A stretch of DNA of 64,000 nt, taken from JAXGQE01 sp040766585 (GTDB lineage Bacteria; Bacillota; SLNR01). Under the pieces are notes generated by a model. That model saw nothing but the letters and a program-made list of their open reading frames with translations. It was not told where the DNA came from and made no database searches. Position numbers and translations under genes: made by a program. The stretch covers positions 1 through 64,000 of the forward strand of contig JAXGQE010000003.1 in NCBI GenBank assembly GCA_040766585.1, in the 5' to 3' direction. Shown here in pieces: positions 17,368-25,141 of the stretch (position 1 is the first letter of the stretch; each line of letters begins with the position of its first letter).

Positions 17368-18645
17368 ATGAAAGAAGTAGATCAGACGTTGTTGGAGGTT
17401 CTCAAGCAAGACACGACGTATGCAACCGGCTGCACGGATCCCATCGGCATTGCATTGGCATCGGCAGCAGCGCATGATGCAGGAAAAGGCGAGATTCAAA
17501 AAATCACGATTGTAGTCAGCCCCAATATTTTTAAGAATGCGTCCGGAGTTGGCATTCCAGGAACAAAGAAAAAGGGTATTCAATACGCAGCAGCGATGGG
17601 CATTGTGACTGGACAGCCCAACGCTGGGCTGGATGTTCTGAGGCAAGTGAAAGAAAATGCAGCCAATGAAGCAGAGCAACTTCTGGAACAAGCCAAGACA
17701 GAGGTTACCATCAGTGATAATGGTATACTTCTGTATATTGATGTGCGAATCGATACAGATCTAGGCTGGTCTCAGGCCGTGATTCAGGATGATTATGACA
17801 ATGTCACAAGAGTAATCCATAACGGGGAACTGGTCAATGCTTCGGAAGCCAGGGTGAATACAAAGAAAGCGTACGATCTAAGTCATGTCACTGTGGATGA
17901 TGTTTTTGCCTTTGCGGAGACCATCCCCATCGACCATGTACAATTCTTAATGGATGGCGCAGATGGTAACTACCGGGCAGCTGTGGAGGGGATTGAGAAG
18001 AAGGCTTCTTGTGGATTGGGGTATGCTCTTTCATTGATGCACTGCAGTGATCCTATTCTGGGGGCTGTTTTGCAGGCTAGAACATACACCGCCGGTGCAG
18101 CAGATGCACGTATGGCGGGGTTTCCAGTGCGAATCATGACAGTTGCCGGCAGTGGAAATCATGGCATCACGGCACTGCTTAGCGTATTGGCAGTGAGGGA
18201 TTTCGAAAAAATGGACAATGATAAAACAATTCGGGGGTTGGTATTAAGCGCTCTGATGACCATTTATATAAAATCGCATGTGAAAAGAATGAGCGCTTTT
18301 TGCGGTTGTGCCGTGGCTGCTGCAACTGGAGCAGCGGCCGGAATTACCATCATGTTGGGCGGGACCAGGCCAATGGCCATTGGAGCCATGAATTCCATAA
18401 TGGGCAATCTCACCGGCATGATTTGTGACGGGGCCAAGGAAAGCTGTTCATACAAAGTCAGTGTGGCGGCAGGGGAAGCAGTACTGCATTCATATCTCTC
18501 GCTGCAGGGAGTAGCGTTTAACGGGCCGGGAGGGATTGTTGGATGCGATGCAAAGGAGTCGTTCATTAACATGGGCTTAATTAATGACCCGGGCATGAAA
18601 GTAACCGACCGGGTCATCCTGGATATTGCCAAGAAAAGAATTTAG
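17368..18645 (+). CDS. UPF0597 / L-cysteine desulfidase family protein (CyuA/YhaM-like)
   Basis: A 425-residue protein of the serine dehydratase alpha-chain-like UPF0597 family. Family members are oxygen-sensitive [4Fe-4S] enzymes that split L-cysteine to pyruvate, ammonia and sulfide, or act on serine. Likely cluster or active-site cysteines lie in YATGCTDPIGIAL (about 18-30), MHCSDPI, SAFCGCAVAAATGAA and GIVGCDAKES. The SGNHGITALL motif is typical. The start at 17368 follows GAGGAGG by 7 bases. It is a single-gene unit divergent from lgt and converging with arginase. Whether cysteine or serine is used cannot be decided from sequence. Confidence 0.88.
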   Translation: MKEVDQTLLEVLKQDTTYATGCTDPIGIALASAAAHDAGKGEIQKITIVVSPNIFKNASGVGIPGTKKKGIQYAAAMGIVTGQPNAGLDVLRQVKENAANEAEQLLEQAKTEVTISDNGILLYIDVRIDTDLGWSQAVIQDDYDNVTRVIHNGELVNASEARVNTKKAYDLSHVTVDDVFAFAETIPIDHVQFLMDGADGNYRAAVEGIEKKASCGLGYALSLMHCSDPILGAVLQARTYTAGAADARMAGFPVRIMTVAGSGNHGITALLSVLAVRDFEKMDNDKTIRGLVLSALMTIYIKSHVKRMSAFCGCAVAAATGAAAGITIMLGGTRPMAIGAMNSIMGNLTGMICDGAKESCSYKVSVAAGEAVLHSYLSLQGVAFNGPGGIVGCDAKESFINMGLINDPGMKVTDRVILDIAKKRI

Positions 18646-18676
18646 TTCATAAAGAATCAACAAAAACAATCAGTAG

Positions 18677-18724
18677 GAAACAGGCCGAAAGGACACATCC
18701 TCCGAGCCTGTTTCATTGTATGTT
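18677..18724. terminator. Hairpin between converging genes
   Basis: Stem GAAACAGGC / GCCTGTTTC with a long loop lies between the UPF0597 gene and arginase, likely ending both transcripts; there is no long T run. Confidence 0.6.
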
Positions 18725-19624
18725 TCAGATTATTTTCTTCCCCAGGACAGATGCGATCAGAGTGACTGCAACCTGGGCTGTATGGTTCATGCGGTCGAGT
18801 ATCGGGTTCACTTCCACAAACTCAAACGAGAGCAGTGTTTTTTGCTCGGCAATCATCTCCGCTGCAAGATGGGCTTCACGGTAGGTGAGACCACCGGGAA
18901 CGGGAGTACCGACTCCGGGGGCTTCACCGGGGGTGAGGGCATCCATGTCAAAACTCAGATGGAATCCTCGGGTGTCGGTGTTGACAATACGGATGGCCTC
19001 ATTCATTACATGACGCATACCGTAAATATCAATATCTGCCATGGTGAATACATGGACACCGGATTTTCGGATTAAGACTTTCTCTTCCGGATCCAGGTCG
19101 CGGACTCCAATCAGGACAATCTTGTCAGGGTTGACAAATGAGACATCCTCCCGCAGGAAACGAGTCATCTCAGGTGCTCCAAAACCGGCACAGGCAGCCA
19201 GGGGCATACCGTGCATATTCCCGCTGATAGTTGTTTGATCATTGTTAAAGTCTCCATGGGCATCGATCCAGATCACCCCGATGTTTTTAAAAACAGTTTG
19301 GGTACCCAGGATGGACCCGACCGCCATACTGTGATCTCCACCCAAGATCAGGGGCATATGACTGCGCTGATGACTAAGGATGACCTGATCACAAAGTCGT
19401 TTGTTGACAATCGTGACTTCGTCCAGATATTTGAGAGAAGGATTATCAAAGGTACCTATTGTCTTGGGGTTAGGAACTTCCAGATCCCCCAGATCGATAT
19501 ACTGGTGGCCCAGGGCTCGTACTGCTTCTTCCAGGCCGGCATAGCGGATGGCGCTGGGGCCCATATCGACGCCCCGGCGGTCTGCTCCTAAATCGATGGG
19601 TACACCGATGACTTCAATATTCAT
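18725..19624 (-). CDS. rocF: Arginase
   Basis: A 299-residue cytosolic dimanganese enzyme that hydrolyses L-arginine to ornithine and urea. All ureohydrolase motifs are present: GGDHSMAVG (about 94-102), DAHGDFN (about 120-126) with the metal aspartates and histidine, and SFDMDALTPGEAPG. The length matches RocF of Bacillus and not agmatinase, whose SxDxDxxDP motif differs. The start follows GAGGAGG. A 7-bp inverted repeat lies in the shared upstream region (19694-19714). Arginine breakdown fits an amino-acid fermenting life style. Confidence 0.95.
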   Translation of the reverse strand: MNIEVIGVPIDLGADRRGVDMGPSAIRYAGLEEAVRALGHQYIDLGDLEVPNPKTIGTFDNPSLKYLDEVTIVNKRLCDQVILSHQRSHMPLILGGDHSMAVGSILGTQTVFKNIGVIWIDAHGDFNNDQTTISGNMHGMPLAACAGFGAPEMTRFLREDVSFVNPDKIVLIGVRDLDPEEKVLIRKSGVHVFTMADIDIYGMRHVMNEAIRIVNTDTRGFHLSFDMDALTPGEAPGVGTPVPGGLTYREAHLAAEMIAEQKTLLSFEFVEVNPILDRMNHTAQVAVTLIASVLGKKII

Positions 19625-19693
19625 GGTTTCGCCTCCTCATATCTCAATGAATTGGATTGTCCTTCCATAGAATTCGTTACCTGCCATGGATTC

Positions 19694-19714
19694 TTCCTGC
19701 TGGATTGGCAGGAA
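19694..19714. repeat. Inverted repeat between arginase and DUF4230 genes
   Basis: TTCCTGC and GCAGGAA are separated by 7 bases in the divergent intergenic region. It could be an operator for either gene; an attached promoter is not clear. Confidence 0.4.
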
Positions 19715-19765
19715 ATCTCTTCTATTCTATGGAAATAAGAATCAAAACTTTCGGGAGAGATGAAA

Positions 19766-20680
19766 ATGACTGAGTTTTTGGCGGGCATGGCCGTTGCCGG
19801 ATTAATCGGGTTGTTTCTGTGGCTAAGACGCCCTCGGGGGGGTCTGCCATCCAGAGGAAGATCCCAGGTTTATGTGTCGATCGAGGAAATCCGATCCGTT
19901 GGAGAACTGGTTGTTTACAAAGTAAAAGCCAAAGAAATTGTCACCACAGCGGAACACTGGCTGGGGGAAACCGGACAGCGATATTTTAGATGGTTGATTT
20001 CTGCAAAGAAAATGGCCATGATTTTCGAATTTGACATTGAGTTCAAATTCAACTTGAAAAGCAGGGATTTTTCCATTGAAAACCTGGGAAACGGCCGGTT
20101 TGAACTTAAAATGCCCCCTTGTTATTATGATATAAAAATCGTGGATATTAATTTCTATGATGAGCAAAACAGCAAGTTGCTGCCGTGGCTGCTGCCGGAT
20201 TTGATCAACCGGGCATTGGGTACCGGGTTCGATGAGCAAGAGAAAAACCGGTTAAAGGATGAAGCGCGTACCCAGGCATCGGCCATGTCCAGACGGCTGG
20301 CAGCCAGTATGTGGACCGATATCCAGCGTTCCTGTGAAAATACTCTGGCTGCATTGGCCAAAGGATTTGGTGCACGGGATGTTACTTTGAATTTTGATCA
20401 ATCTCAGTTGACGCAAACTGGAGTAGAAACCGATCTACCCCTCAAAAAGTCGAAGCAGGGAAATCACCGATGCTTCCCAGCTGAGTGCAGGAAAAGAATG
20501 TTTGATAGAATGAAATATGGAGATGAGAAGGCAGCCGGCAAACGACCCGCGCCGCCTTTTATTTTGCCAAATCTTCCAAATGGGAGATCATCAACTCTCT
20601 GGAATGCTTTTCATGCAGAGAGTTTTCTATCATCGACTCCAGATAGTAGAAGAACGAGGTGGTTAATTTCAACTGATTGA
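19766..20680 (+). CDS. DUF4230 family membrane-anchored protein, 3' end probably frameshifted
   Basis: The first 220 residues form a DUF4230 protein: one N-terminal membrane anchor (about residues 3-20) followed by an extracytoplasmic or cytoplasmic domain starting RSQVYVSIEEIRSVGELVVY. The function is unknown. As read, the frame continues for about 75 residues of basic, low-quality sequence, passes through a terminator-like hairpin (20528-20568) and overlaps the converging HTH gene by 122 bases. Changing one base in the A5 run at 20444-20448 would give a stop at about 20484 or 20512, before the hairpin. I therefore think the true C-terminus is near 20500. The start is the second ATG, 8 bases after GGGAG. 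Confidence 0.7.
   Translation: MTEFLAGMAVAGLIGLFLWLRRPRGGLPSRGRSQVYVSIEEIRSVGELVVYKVKAKEIVTTAEHWLGETGQRYFRWLISAKKMAMIFEFDIEFKFNLKSRDFSIENLGNGRFELKMPPCYYDIKIVDINFYDEQNSKLLPWLLPDLINRALGTGFDEQEKNRLKDEARTQASAMSRRLAASMWTDIQRSCENTLAALAKGFGARDVTLNFDQSQLTQTGVETDLPLKKSKQGNHRCFPAECRKRMFDRMKYGDEKAAGKRPAPPFILPNLPNGRSSTLWNAFHAESFLSSTPDSRRTRWLISTD
20528..20568 (+). terminator. Probable terminator of the DUF4230 gene
   Basis: An imperfect stem begins AAGGCAGC and closes with GCCGCCTT, followed by TTATTTT. It lies inside the overlong reading frame of the DUF4230 gene, which supports an earlier true stop. Confidence 0.6.
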
Positions 20681-22076
20681 AGGCAAATGCAATGTGAGGA
20701 TGGTCTGTTTTCTGAAAGATCACACCGACATTATCGATGGCTGTTATGTGTACAGAACCAATTTGGCTGCGAGGAATGACATAGTAATGGAAGCGTGGAT
20801 TCTTTTTCAGCAGCGAAATGATATGGTTAATGTGGATATGAAGATGCTCTCGGGTGTAGTGTAGATTATCTGCAAAGTAGTTTAGCGAAAAGTCTGAATA
20901 GGGCGATGACTGAAGCAAAGCCCCAGAGTAATCCGTAAAGAGAATTTCGGAATAGTCATATTTCTCAATGGCTCGATGGAACTGTTGAGTCCGATGGTGA
21001 TGCAGGTTGAGTATCCGCCTTGGATCAACGGTTTCTCTTGGGAGAAGATCCGGCAGGAGTGCCTCGGGTATCGTCAATGAAGATGGAAAGACACCGGATG
21101 TAATCATACGCCCGGGCTGTTCTTCCAGCTCAGTACGAAGATTCGGATAATCGGACAATCCATCACCGGTCAGAACGCGAATTAACGGACGGCAATAGGC
21201 CATAAACCGATTGTATTCGTTGGTCAGGGATTGAATGTGTTCAGGATCGATGATTAGCTGATTGACTGCCTGGTTGCTGGTCTCCGGCAGAGACAGGGAA
21301 GTAAAGGCAGCGATGCCCGGAGCAATAAACAAGGTGCGGCGAAAGATCTGTTCTCGATACCGAGGAAAATAGAAGGGTTCGATGGATCCGGTCATATAGA
21401 GGGGGATCCAATAATCAATGGCATCCAGCATTTCAGCCAGATCCCTCTGTAAAGTATGAATGACACGGATTCGATGTCCTTTTTGCAGCAGCTGCATGGT
21501 CATATACTGCCACTGCCGAAAATAATCCGGATCGCCAGATAGCCAATCCATGCTCTCATCACTGTATAAAAGCAAGGTAACGGGAAAGGGGTTTTTCAGC
21601 ACATGGTTCAAAAACTCCAAAACTCCAGCCTGTTTCCCGGCGATTCCGTAGTATGATTCTGTGGGATGAACCGAGCCAGGGGGGATTATGGGAGTAAATG
21701 GAGGTACGGGTTCTCTCTTTGAAGCCTTTCCGTAATTCTGAACCTTTGTAAGGATATTCTCCACAGTAGATTCATTGATAGACCGTTCAGAGTCGAGCCA
21801 TTTATGCAAATATTTCATTAAGGATATTTGGTCAAAAGTCAAATCATAGGGAAGTTTCAGTATTTCCATCAGGGCTGCTTTTCGAGATAGTTTATCTGCA
21901 CGGCTGACAAAGAAAGAAGCAATACTGGACGGATAGTCGTTCTTTCGGGATGGAATGCGCTGCCCGCTGCGCCAGCGACTGATTAGTGATGCATCGACAG
22001 AAATCGCAGAGGCCAATTGAATATTGGTAACACCAAACGTTTCCATTAAAATGTTGAGTTTTTCATTGAATTCCAT
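20559..22076 (-). CDS. HTH-domain regulator with large unassigned C-terminal region
   Basis: A 505-residue protein with an N-terminal Cro/C1-type helix-turn-helix (residues about 1-45, with VTNIQLASAISVDASLISRW). The remaining 450 residues match no domain I know; they contain no membrane helices or kinase motifs and have mixed alpha/beta character, so a ligand-sensing role is only a guess. The ATG at 22076 follows GAGGGTG. A sigma-A promoter (22094-22122) and a perfect 9-bp inverted repeat (22126-22149) lie directly upstream, which suggests autoregulation and control of the divergent 102-aa gene. Confidence 0.75.
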   Translation of the reverse strand: MEFNEKLNILMETFGVTNIQLASAISVDASLISRWRSGQRIPSRKNDYPSSIASFFVSRADKLSRKAALMEILKLPYDLTFDQISLMKYLHKWLDSERSINESTVENILTKVQNYGKASKREPVPPFTPIIPPGSVHPTESYYGIAGKQAGVLEFLNHVLKNPFPVTLLLYSDESMDWLSGDPDYFRQWQYMTMQLLQKGHRIRVIHTLQRDLAEMLDAIDYWIPLYMTGSIEPFYFPRYREQIFRRTLFIAPGIAAFTSLSLPETSNQAVNQLIIDPEHIQSLTNEYNRFMAYCRPLIRVLTGDGLSDYPNLRTELEEQPGRMITSGVFPSSLTIPEALLPDLLPRETVDPRRILNLHHHRTQQFHRAIEKYDYSEILFTDYSGALLQSSPYSDFSLNYFADNLHYTREHLHIHINHIISLLKKNPRFHYYVIPRSQIGSVHITAIDNVGVIFQKTDHPHIAFAFNQLKLTTSFFYYLESMIENSLHEKHSRELMISHLEDLAK

Positions 22077-22093
22077 ATTTATCACCCTCTTCC

Positions 22094-22122
22094 ATTATAT
22101 AGGTCGAGCCAAGCCAATGCAA
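22094..22122 (-). promoter_or_regulatory. Promoter of the HTH regulator
   Basis: On the minus strand TTGCAT (22117-22122) and TATAAT (22094-22099) are 17 bases apart. Transcription would begin only about 10 bases before the start codon, so the leader is very short. Confidence 0.7.
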
Positions 22123-22125
22123 TTG

Positions 22126-22149
22126 TTTTGTCATGCAAAGATGACAAAA
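22126..22149. promoter_or_regulatory. Operator-like 24-bp inverted repeat
   Basis: TTTTGTCAT and ATGACAAAA form a perfect 9-bp inverted repeat with a 6-base spacer. It sits just upstream of the -35 box of the HTH gene and about 30 bases upstream of the divergent promoter. Confidence 0.6.
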
Positions 22150-22176
22150 ATGGCACATTTCATACCGGCAGTGCAG

Positions 22177-22205
22177 TTGAATTTTGGAAGGGTTTTCGTT
22201 ATCAT
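22177..22205 (+). promoter_or_regulatory. Promoter of the 102-aa gene
   Basis: TTGAAT (22177-22182) and TATCAT (22200-22205) with a 17-base spacer, placed 20 bases before the start codon. Confidence 0.6.
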
Positions 22206-22224
22206 CATACGTGGAGGTGCTGTG

Positions 22225-22533
22225 ATGATTCAGGGTGCTCTTCAATATTCTTTTTTTCTCAGGACTGGTTTTTTTCGAATGATCCCTTACATTATGGAAG
22301 TGCTGCCGGATGGGATTCGGCTCAGTCAGAAAAATGATGGTATGGTGGTCCAGCAGATTTTTATCCCGGATTTGGAGATCCAGAAAATTGTCTTATACAA
22401 AGAAAAAATCCCGGAACTGGAACTGATTACCCCTCGGGAGATTTTCGTTGGATCTATTAGAGAAAAAGTGACGGTTGATAAACTATTCCAGGATTTAAGC
22501 GGCTTTTTTGGTTCCCGGGTGATGATTTACTGA
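22225..22533 (+). CDS. Hypothetical protein, 102 aa
   Basis: I do not recognise a family. The protein begins MIQGALQYSFFLRTGFFRM and continues as a soluble, beta-rich-looking sequence with no cysteine. The ATG at 22225 is chosen because GGAGG lies 7 bases upstream. It is divergent from the HTH regulator and shares the palindromic operator region, so it is a likely target of that regulator. No obvious terminator follows within 150 bases other than the shared hairpin at 22687. Confidence 0.6.
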   Translation: MIQGALQYSFFLRTGFFRMIPYIMEVLPDGIRLSQKNDGMVVQQIFIPDLEIQKIVLYKEKIPELELITPREIFVGSIREKVTVDKLFQDLSGFFGSRVMIY

Positions 22534-22686
22534 TTCAAACCGGCCTTTTTTTGGCGGATACCGGTGATCCGGGTATGATGCGGATTGATAAAAAGGTGTT
22601 ATCATGAATGAACAGACAGGGATGATCATAAAGATTTGAAACAACTTGATTTCGCAGTATTGGCAGGATCATTCACCGGATAATGG

Positions 22687-22712
22687 AAAACCGCCCGACG
22701 GGGCGGTTTTTA
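22687..22712. terminator. Bidirectional terminator
   Basis: Perfect 10-bp stem AAAACCGCCC / GGGCGGTTTT with a 4-base loop; T and A runs on both sides serve the 102-aa gene and the coiled-coil gene. Confidence 0.9.
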
Positions 22713-22716
22713 CGAT

Positions 22717-23118
22717 CTATTCTTTTTTCTCACCAAGATCGTCAAGTTCTTCGGCAATCTCCTCGACTTCTTCTGTAATATCTTCTTTTACTTCTTCTGC
22801 TTTTTCTTCTGCCGTCTCTTTTTGATCTTTGCTTTTTTCACGCTCTTCTTTAATCTTTTCATCAATTTCTTCGATTTGAACTTCCAGTTGGTCGATTTCT
22901 TTGCAGATATTTAATATGTCATCCTGGTTTGGCTCTTCGCCTTTTTTGTATGCATCGTAAATCATACTGCCCATATCCGTGTACCGTTTGCTGATTTTAC
23001 CCTTGATGGTATTCTTTTCAACAGTCAGTTTCCCTGTATTCACCAGTTCAACTGATTTTGAGCCAATGGCAGAAGCAGTGGATTTAGCTGTTTCACTCAG
23101 TTTTTTCAAAAAACTCAT
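22717..23118 (-). CDS. Hypothetical coiled-coil protein, 133 aa
   Basis: A small, highly charged cytosolic protein. The N-terminus FLKKLSETAKSTASAIG and the following region resemble small Clostridia proteins of unknown role. From about residue 70 the sequence is a long heptad-like, glutamate- and lysine-rich coiled coil (EIDQLEVQIEEIDEKIKEE and onward) ending in an acidic tail. No cysteine or enzyme motif is present. A scaffold or chaperone-like role is possible but not shown. The ATG follows GGATGGGA, a modest ribosome binding site. It lies 41 bases before the 193-aa gene's stop, in the same direction. Confidence 0.75.
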   Translation of the reverse strand: MSFLKKLSETAKSTASAIGSKSVELVNTGKLTVEKNTIKGKISKRYTDMGSMIYDAYKKGEEPNQDDILNICKEIDQLEVQIEEIDEKIKEEREKSKDQKETAEEKAEEVKEDITEEVEEIAEELDDLGEKKE

Positions 23119-23159
23119 CGAGATCCCATCCTTTCTGAATGGATTGCTTATATTTACAA

Positions 23160-23741
23160 CTAAAATGCTTTTTCGATATTTTCCTGATAAACTCCTTCAT
23201 TCCTGTCAAACCATTTTAGGTATGCTCGTTTGCTGATGATCCGGTAGGATGGGTTGTAGCATTCTCTGTACGTGGCAGAATGATGCTGAACCGGAAAATC
23301 GTGATCCACCAGATATTGGTCATATTCGAGCAGTCGTTCTCGTTTTCCGGAAAACTTATTCTCATTCTCCAGTGTTACATAGTGATACCAGGCAAATACT
23401 AGATCTTCATGAGATGGCCGCATTTCCTCTTCGGTGGCAAGCATGGCTTGAAATAACGAGCCTGCCCGGTCTGGCTCCTTGGCCAGCAGCGGACGCAAAT
23501 TCACTCGATAAAGAGGGTAGATCAGGGTGATATCTTCAGTGACGAGTTCATGGATTGCAGAGGATGATTGGACAGCTTTTTCCATTTCCGACTCTAGATA
23601 GGATAGGGTTTTTTCCCGGTCCTGAATCAGATGACCCAGGCCCATGCAGCTTTGATAAAGCAATTTGTAAATGTCCTCTACATGCATGGAAGGGCGCATT
23701 TCAAACTGATCAGAAATCAACTGATATACTCTGGTTCGCAT
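23160..23741 (-). CDS. Hypothetical protein, 193 aa
   Basis: I do not recognise this family. The product is a soluble alpha-helical protein with many aromatic and histidine residues, including SHEDLVFAWYHYVTLENENK and PVQHHSATYRECYNPSYRII. No signal peptide or membrane helix is seen. The ATG at 23741 is preceded by AGAGGTG at about 8 bases; upstream in-frame codons to 23819 lack a site. It lies upstream of the coiled-coil gene on the same strand and divergent from the serpin gene. Confidence 0.75.
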   Translation of the reverse strand: MRTRVYQLISDQFEMRPSMHVEDIYKLLYQSCMGLGHLIQDREKTLSYLESEMEKAVQSSSAIHELVTEDITLIYPLYRVNLRPLLAKEPDRAGSLFQAMLATEEEMRPSHEDLVFAWYHYVTLENENKFSGKRERLLEYDQYLVDHDFPVQHHSATYRECYNPSYRIISKRAYLKWFDRNEGVYQENIEKAF

Positions 23742-23857
23742 GGAGTCAACACCTCTTTTTACAAGTATCAATGACAGATTCCACTTGCAGAGGGAACTTC
23801 CTGCCAGCAAGAGCGTCAAAACACTGTAACCACTTGTATAGAGAAGAGGCGATGAAA

Positions 23858-25096
23858 ATGCGTTCGGGGATCATTATATTGTTTTTGGTCGGTGCGTTGT
23901 TCATGTCCGGCTGTACAGGGCAATCTGTAGCTGTGATGGAAAAGCCATCGGATGAAATACTCCAGAGTTATGATCCATCCATTGCCTTAGCCATGAACCG
24001 TTTTGGCTTTTCTGTCTATCACAAATTGATCAATTCTGATAAGAATATCATGATTTCGCCTTTATCCATTTCAATGGCTTTGGGAATGACTCTGGCCGGT
24101 ACAGAGGGTGATACCGCGAAAGAGCTATCCCAGGCAATGAATTTTGGAGATTGGCCGGTGGAGAACGTGAATAAAAATTTACTGTCTTTGCTCTACTTTC
24201 TTCGAACGGCGGATCCGGAAGTGATTCTAACCACAGCCAACTCTGCCTGGATGAAAGCAGGTTTTTCATTTATCGACCAATACAAAGAGGATTTGGGTAC
24301 CTACTATTTGGCACATACACAGGCGCTGGATTTTACGGACCCACGGACAGTCGATACAATCAACGGATGGGTTAAAGAGAATACACAGGGGTTGATTACC
24401 GAAATTGTCAAGCCACCCATCGACCCCTTGACAGTGCTATATTTAATCAACAGCACCTATTTCAAAGGAAGTTGGAGTATTCCATTTGATCCCGACCAAA
24501 CTCAGGATGGATTGTTCTATCGACCAGATGGGTCAAATGTCAGTGTTCCCATGATGCATTTGAACGATGAGTTCTTGTATATGGAGGATGAAACAATCCA
24601 GATGATATCTCTGCCCTATGGAGATAATCAGCGTATTGTTATGAATATCGTCATGCCGAAAGAAATGACCAATCTGGATTCTCGGATCGGGGAGTGGAAT
24701 GTCGATGAATGGCTGACCCAAAAAGATAAAATGGTTCAGCAAAAGGGAAGCGTAGTGCTGCCGAGATTTACTGTCAGCTACGAAACATCATTGGTGGAGA
24801 CGATGAAAGCTCTTGGGGTTGTAAAAGCTTTTGATCCTTATGAATCCGATTTCTCCAGGATGATATCCCCGGAGAATCGCGATGATGTCAGTATTACCGA
24901 CATAATACATAAAACAAAGATCATCGTGGACGAAAAGGGGACGGAAGCCGCTGCAGTTACCTCAGTGGAGATCGGATTAACCAGTATCCAAGAAGATGAA
25001 TTTACTATGACCGTTAATCGACCATTTTTATTCTTGATTGAAGATCAAAAAACCGGGGCGCTGCTGTTCATTGGTCATGTGGTCGACCCGTCTTGA
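23858..25096 (+). CDS. Serpin-type protease inhibitor, lipoprotein
   Basis: A 412-residue serpin. The signal peptide ends in a lipobox LFMSGC (cysteine near residue 20), so the mature protein should be lipid-anchored outside the cell after Lgt processing. The serpin core is clear: NIMISPLSISMALGMTLAG early, and the hinge KGTEAAAVTSVEIG before the reactive loop, then NRPFLFLIEDQKTGALLFIG near the C-terminus. The alanine-rich hinge suggests an inhibitory serpin. The exact P1 residue cannot be fixed without alignment, but the loop is short between the hinge and NRPFLFLI. The start at 23858 is preferred over 23852 from its distance to AGAGG. It likely protects the cell from external or own proteases. 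Confidence 0.92.
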   Translation: MRSGIIILFLVGALFMSGCTGQSVAVMEKPSDEILQSYDPSIALAMNRFGFSVYHKLINSDKNIMISPLSISMALGMTLAGTEGDTAKELSQAMNFGDWPVENVNKNLLSLLYFLRTADPEVILTTANSAWMKAGFSFIDQYKEDLGTYYLAHTQALDFTDPRTVDTINGWVKENTQGLITEIVKPPIDPLTVLYLINSTYFKGSWSIPFDPDQTQDGLFYRPDGSNVSVPMMHLNDEFLYMEDETIQMISLPYGDNQRIVMNIVMPKEMTNLDSRIGEWNVDEWLTQKDKMVQQKGSVVLPRFTVSYETSLVETMKALGVVKAFDPYESDFSRMISPENRDDVSITDIIHKTKIIVDEKGTEAAAVTSVEIGLTSIQEDEFTMTVNRPFLFLIEDQKTGALLFIGHVVDPS

Positions 25097-25102
25097 AAAG
25101 CG

Positions 25103-25133
25103 AAAAGCCCTCGGCTCATGCTGAGGGCTTTTT
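25103..25133. terminator. Bidirectional terminator
   Basis: Stem AAAAGCCCTCGGC / GCTGAGGGCTTTT with a 4-base loop and flanking T/A runs lies between the converging serpin and M28 genes. Confidence 0.9.
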
Positions 25134-25141
25134 CTTTCAGT

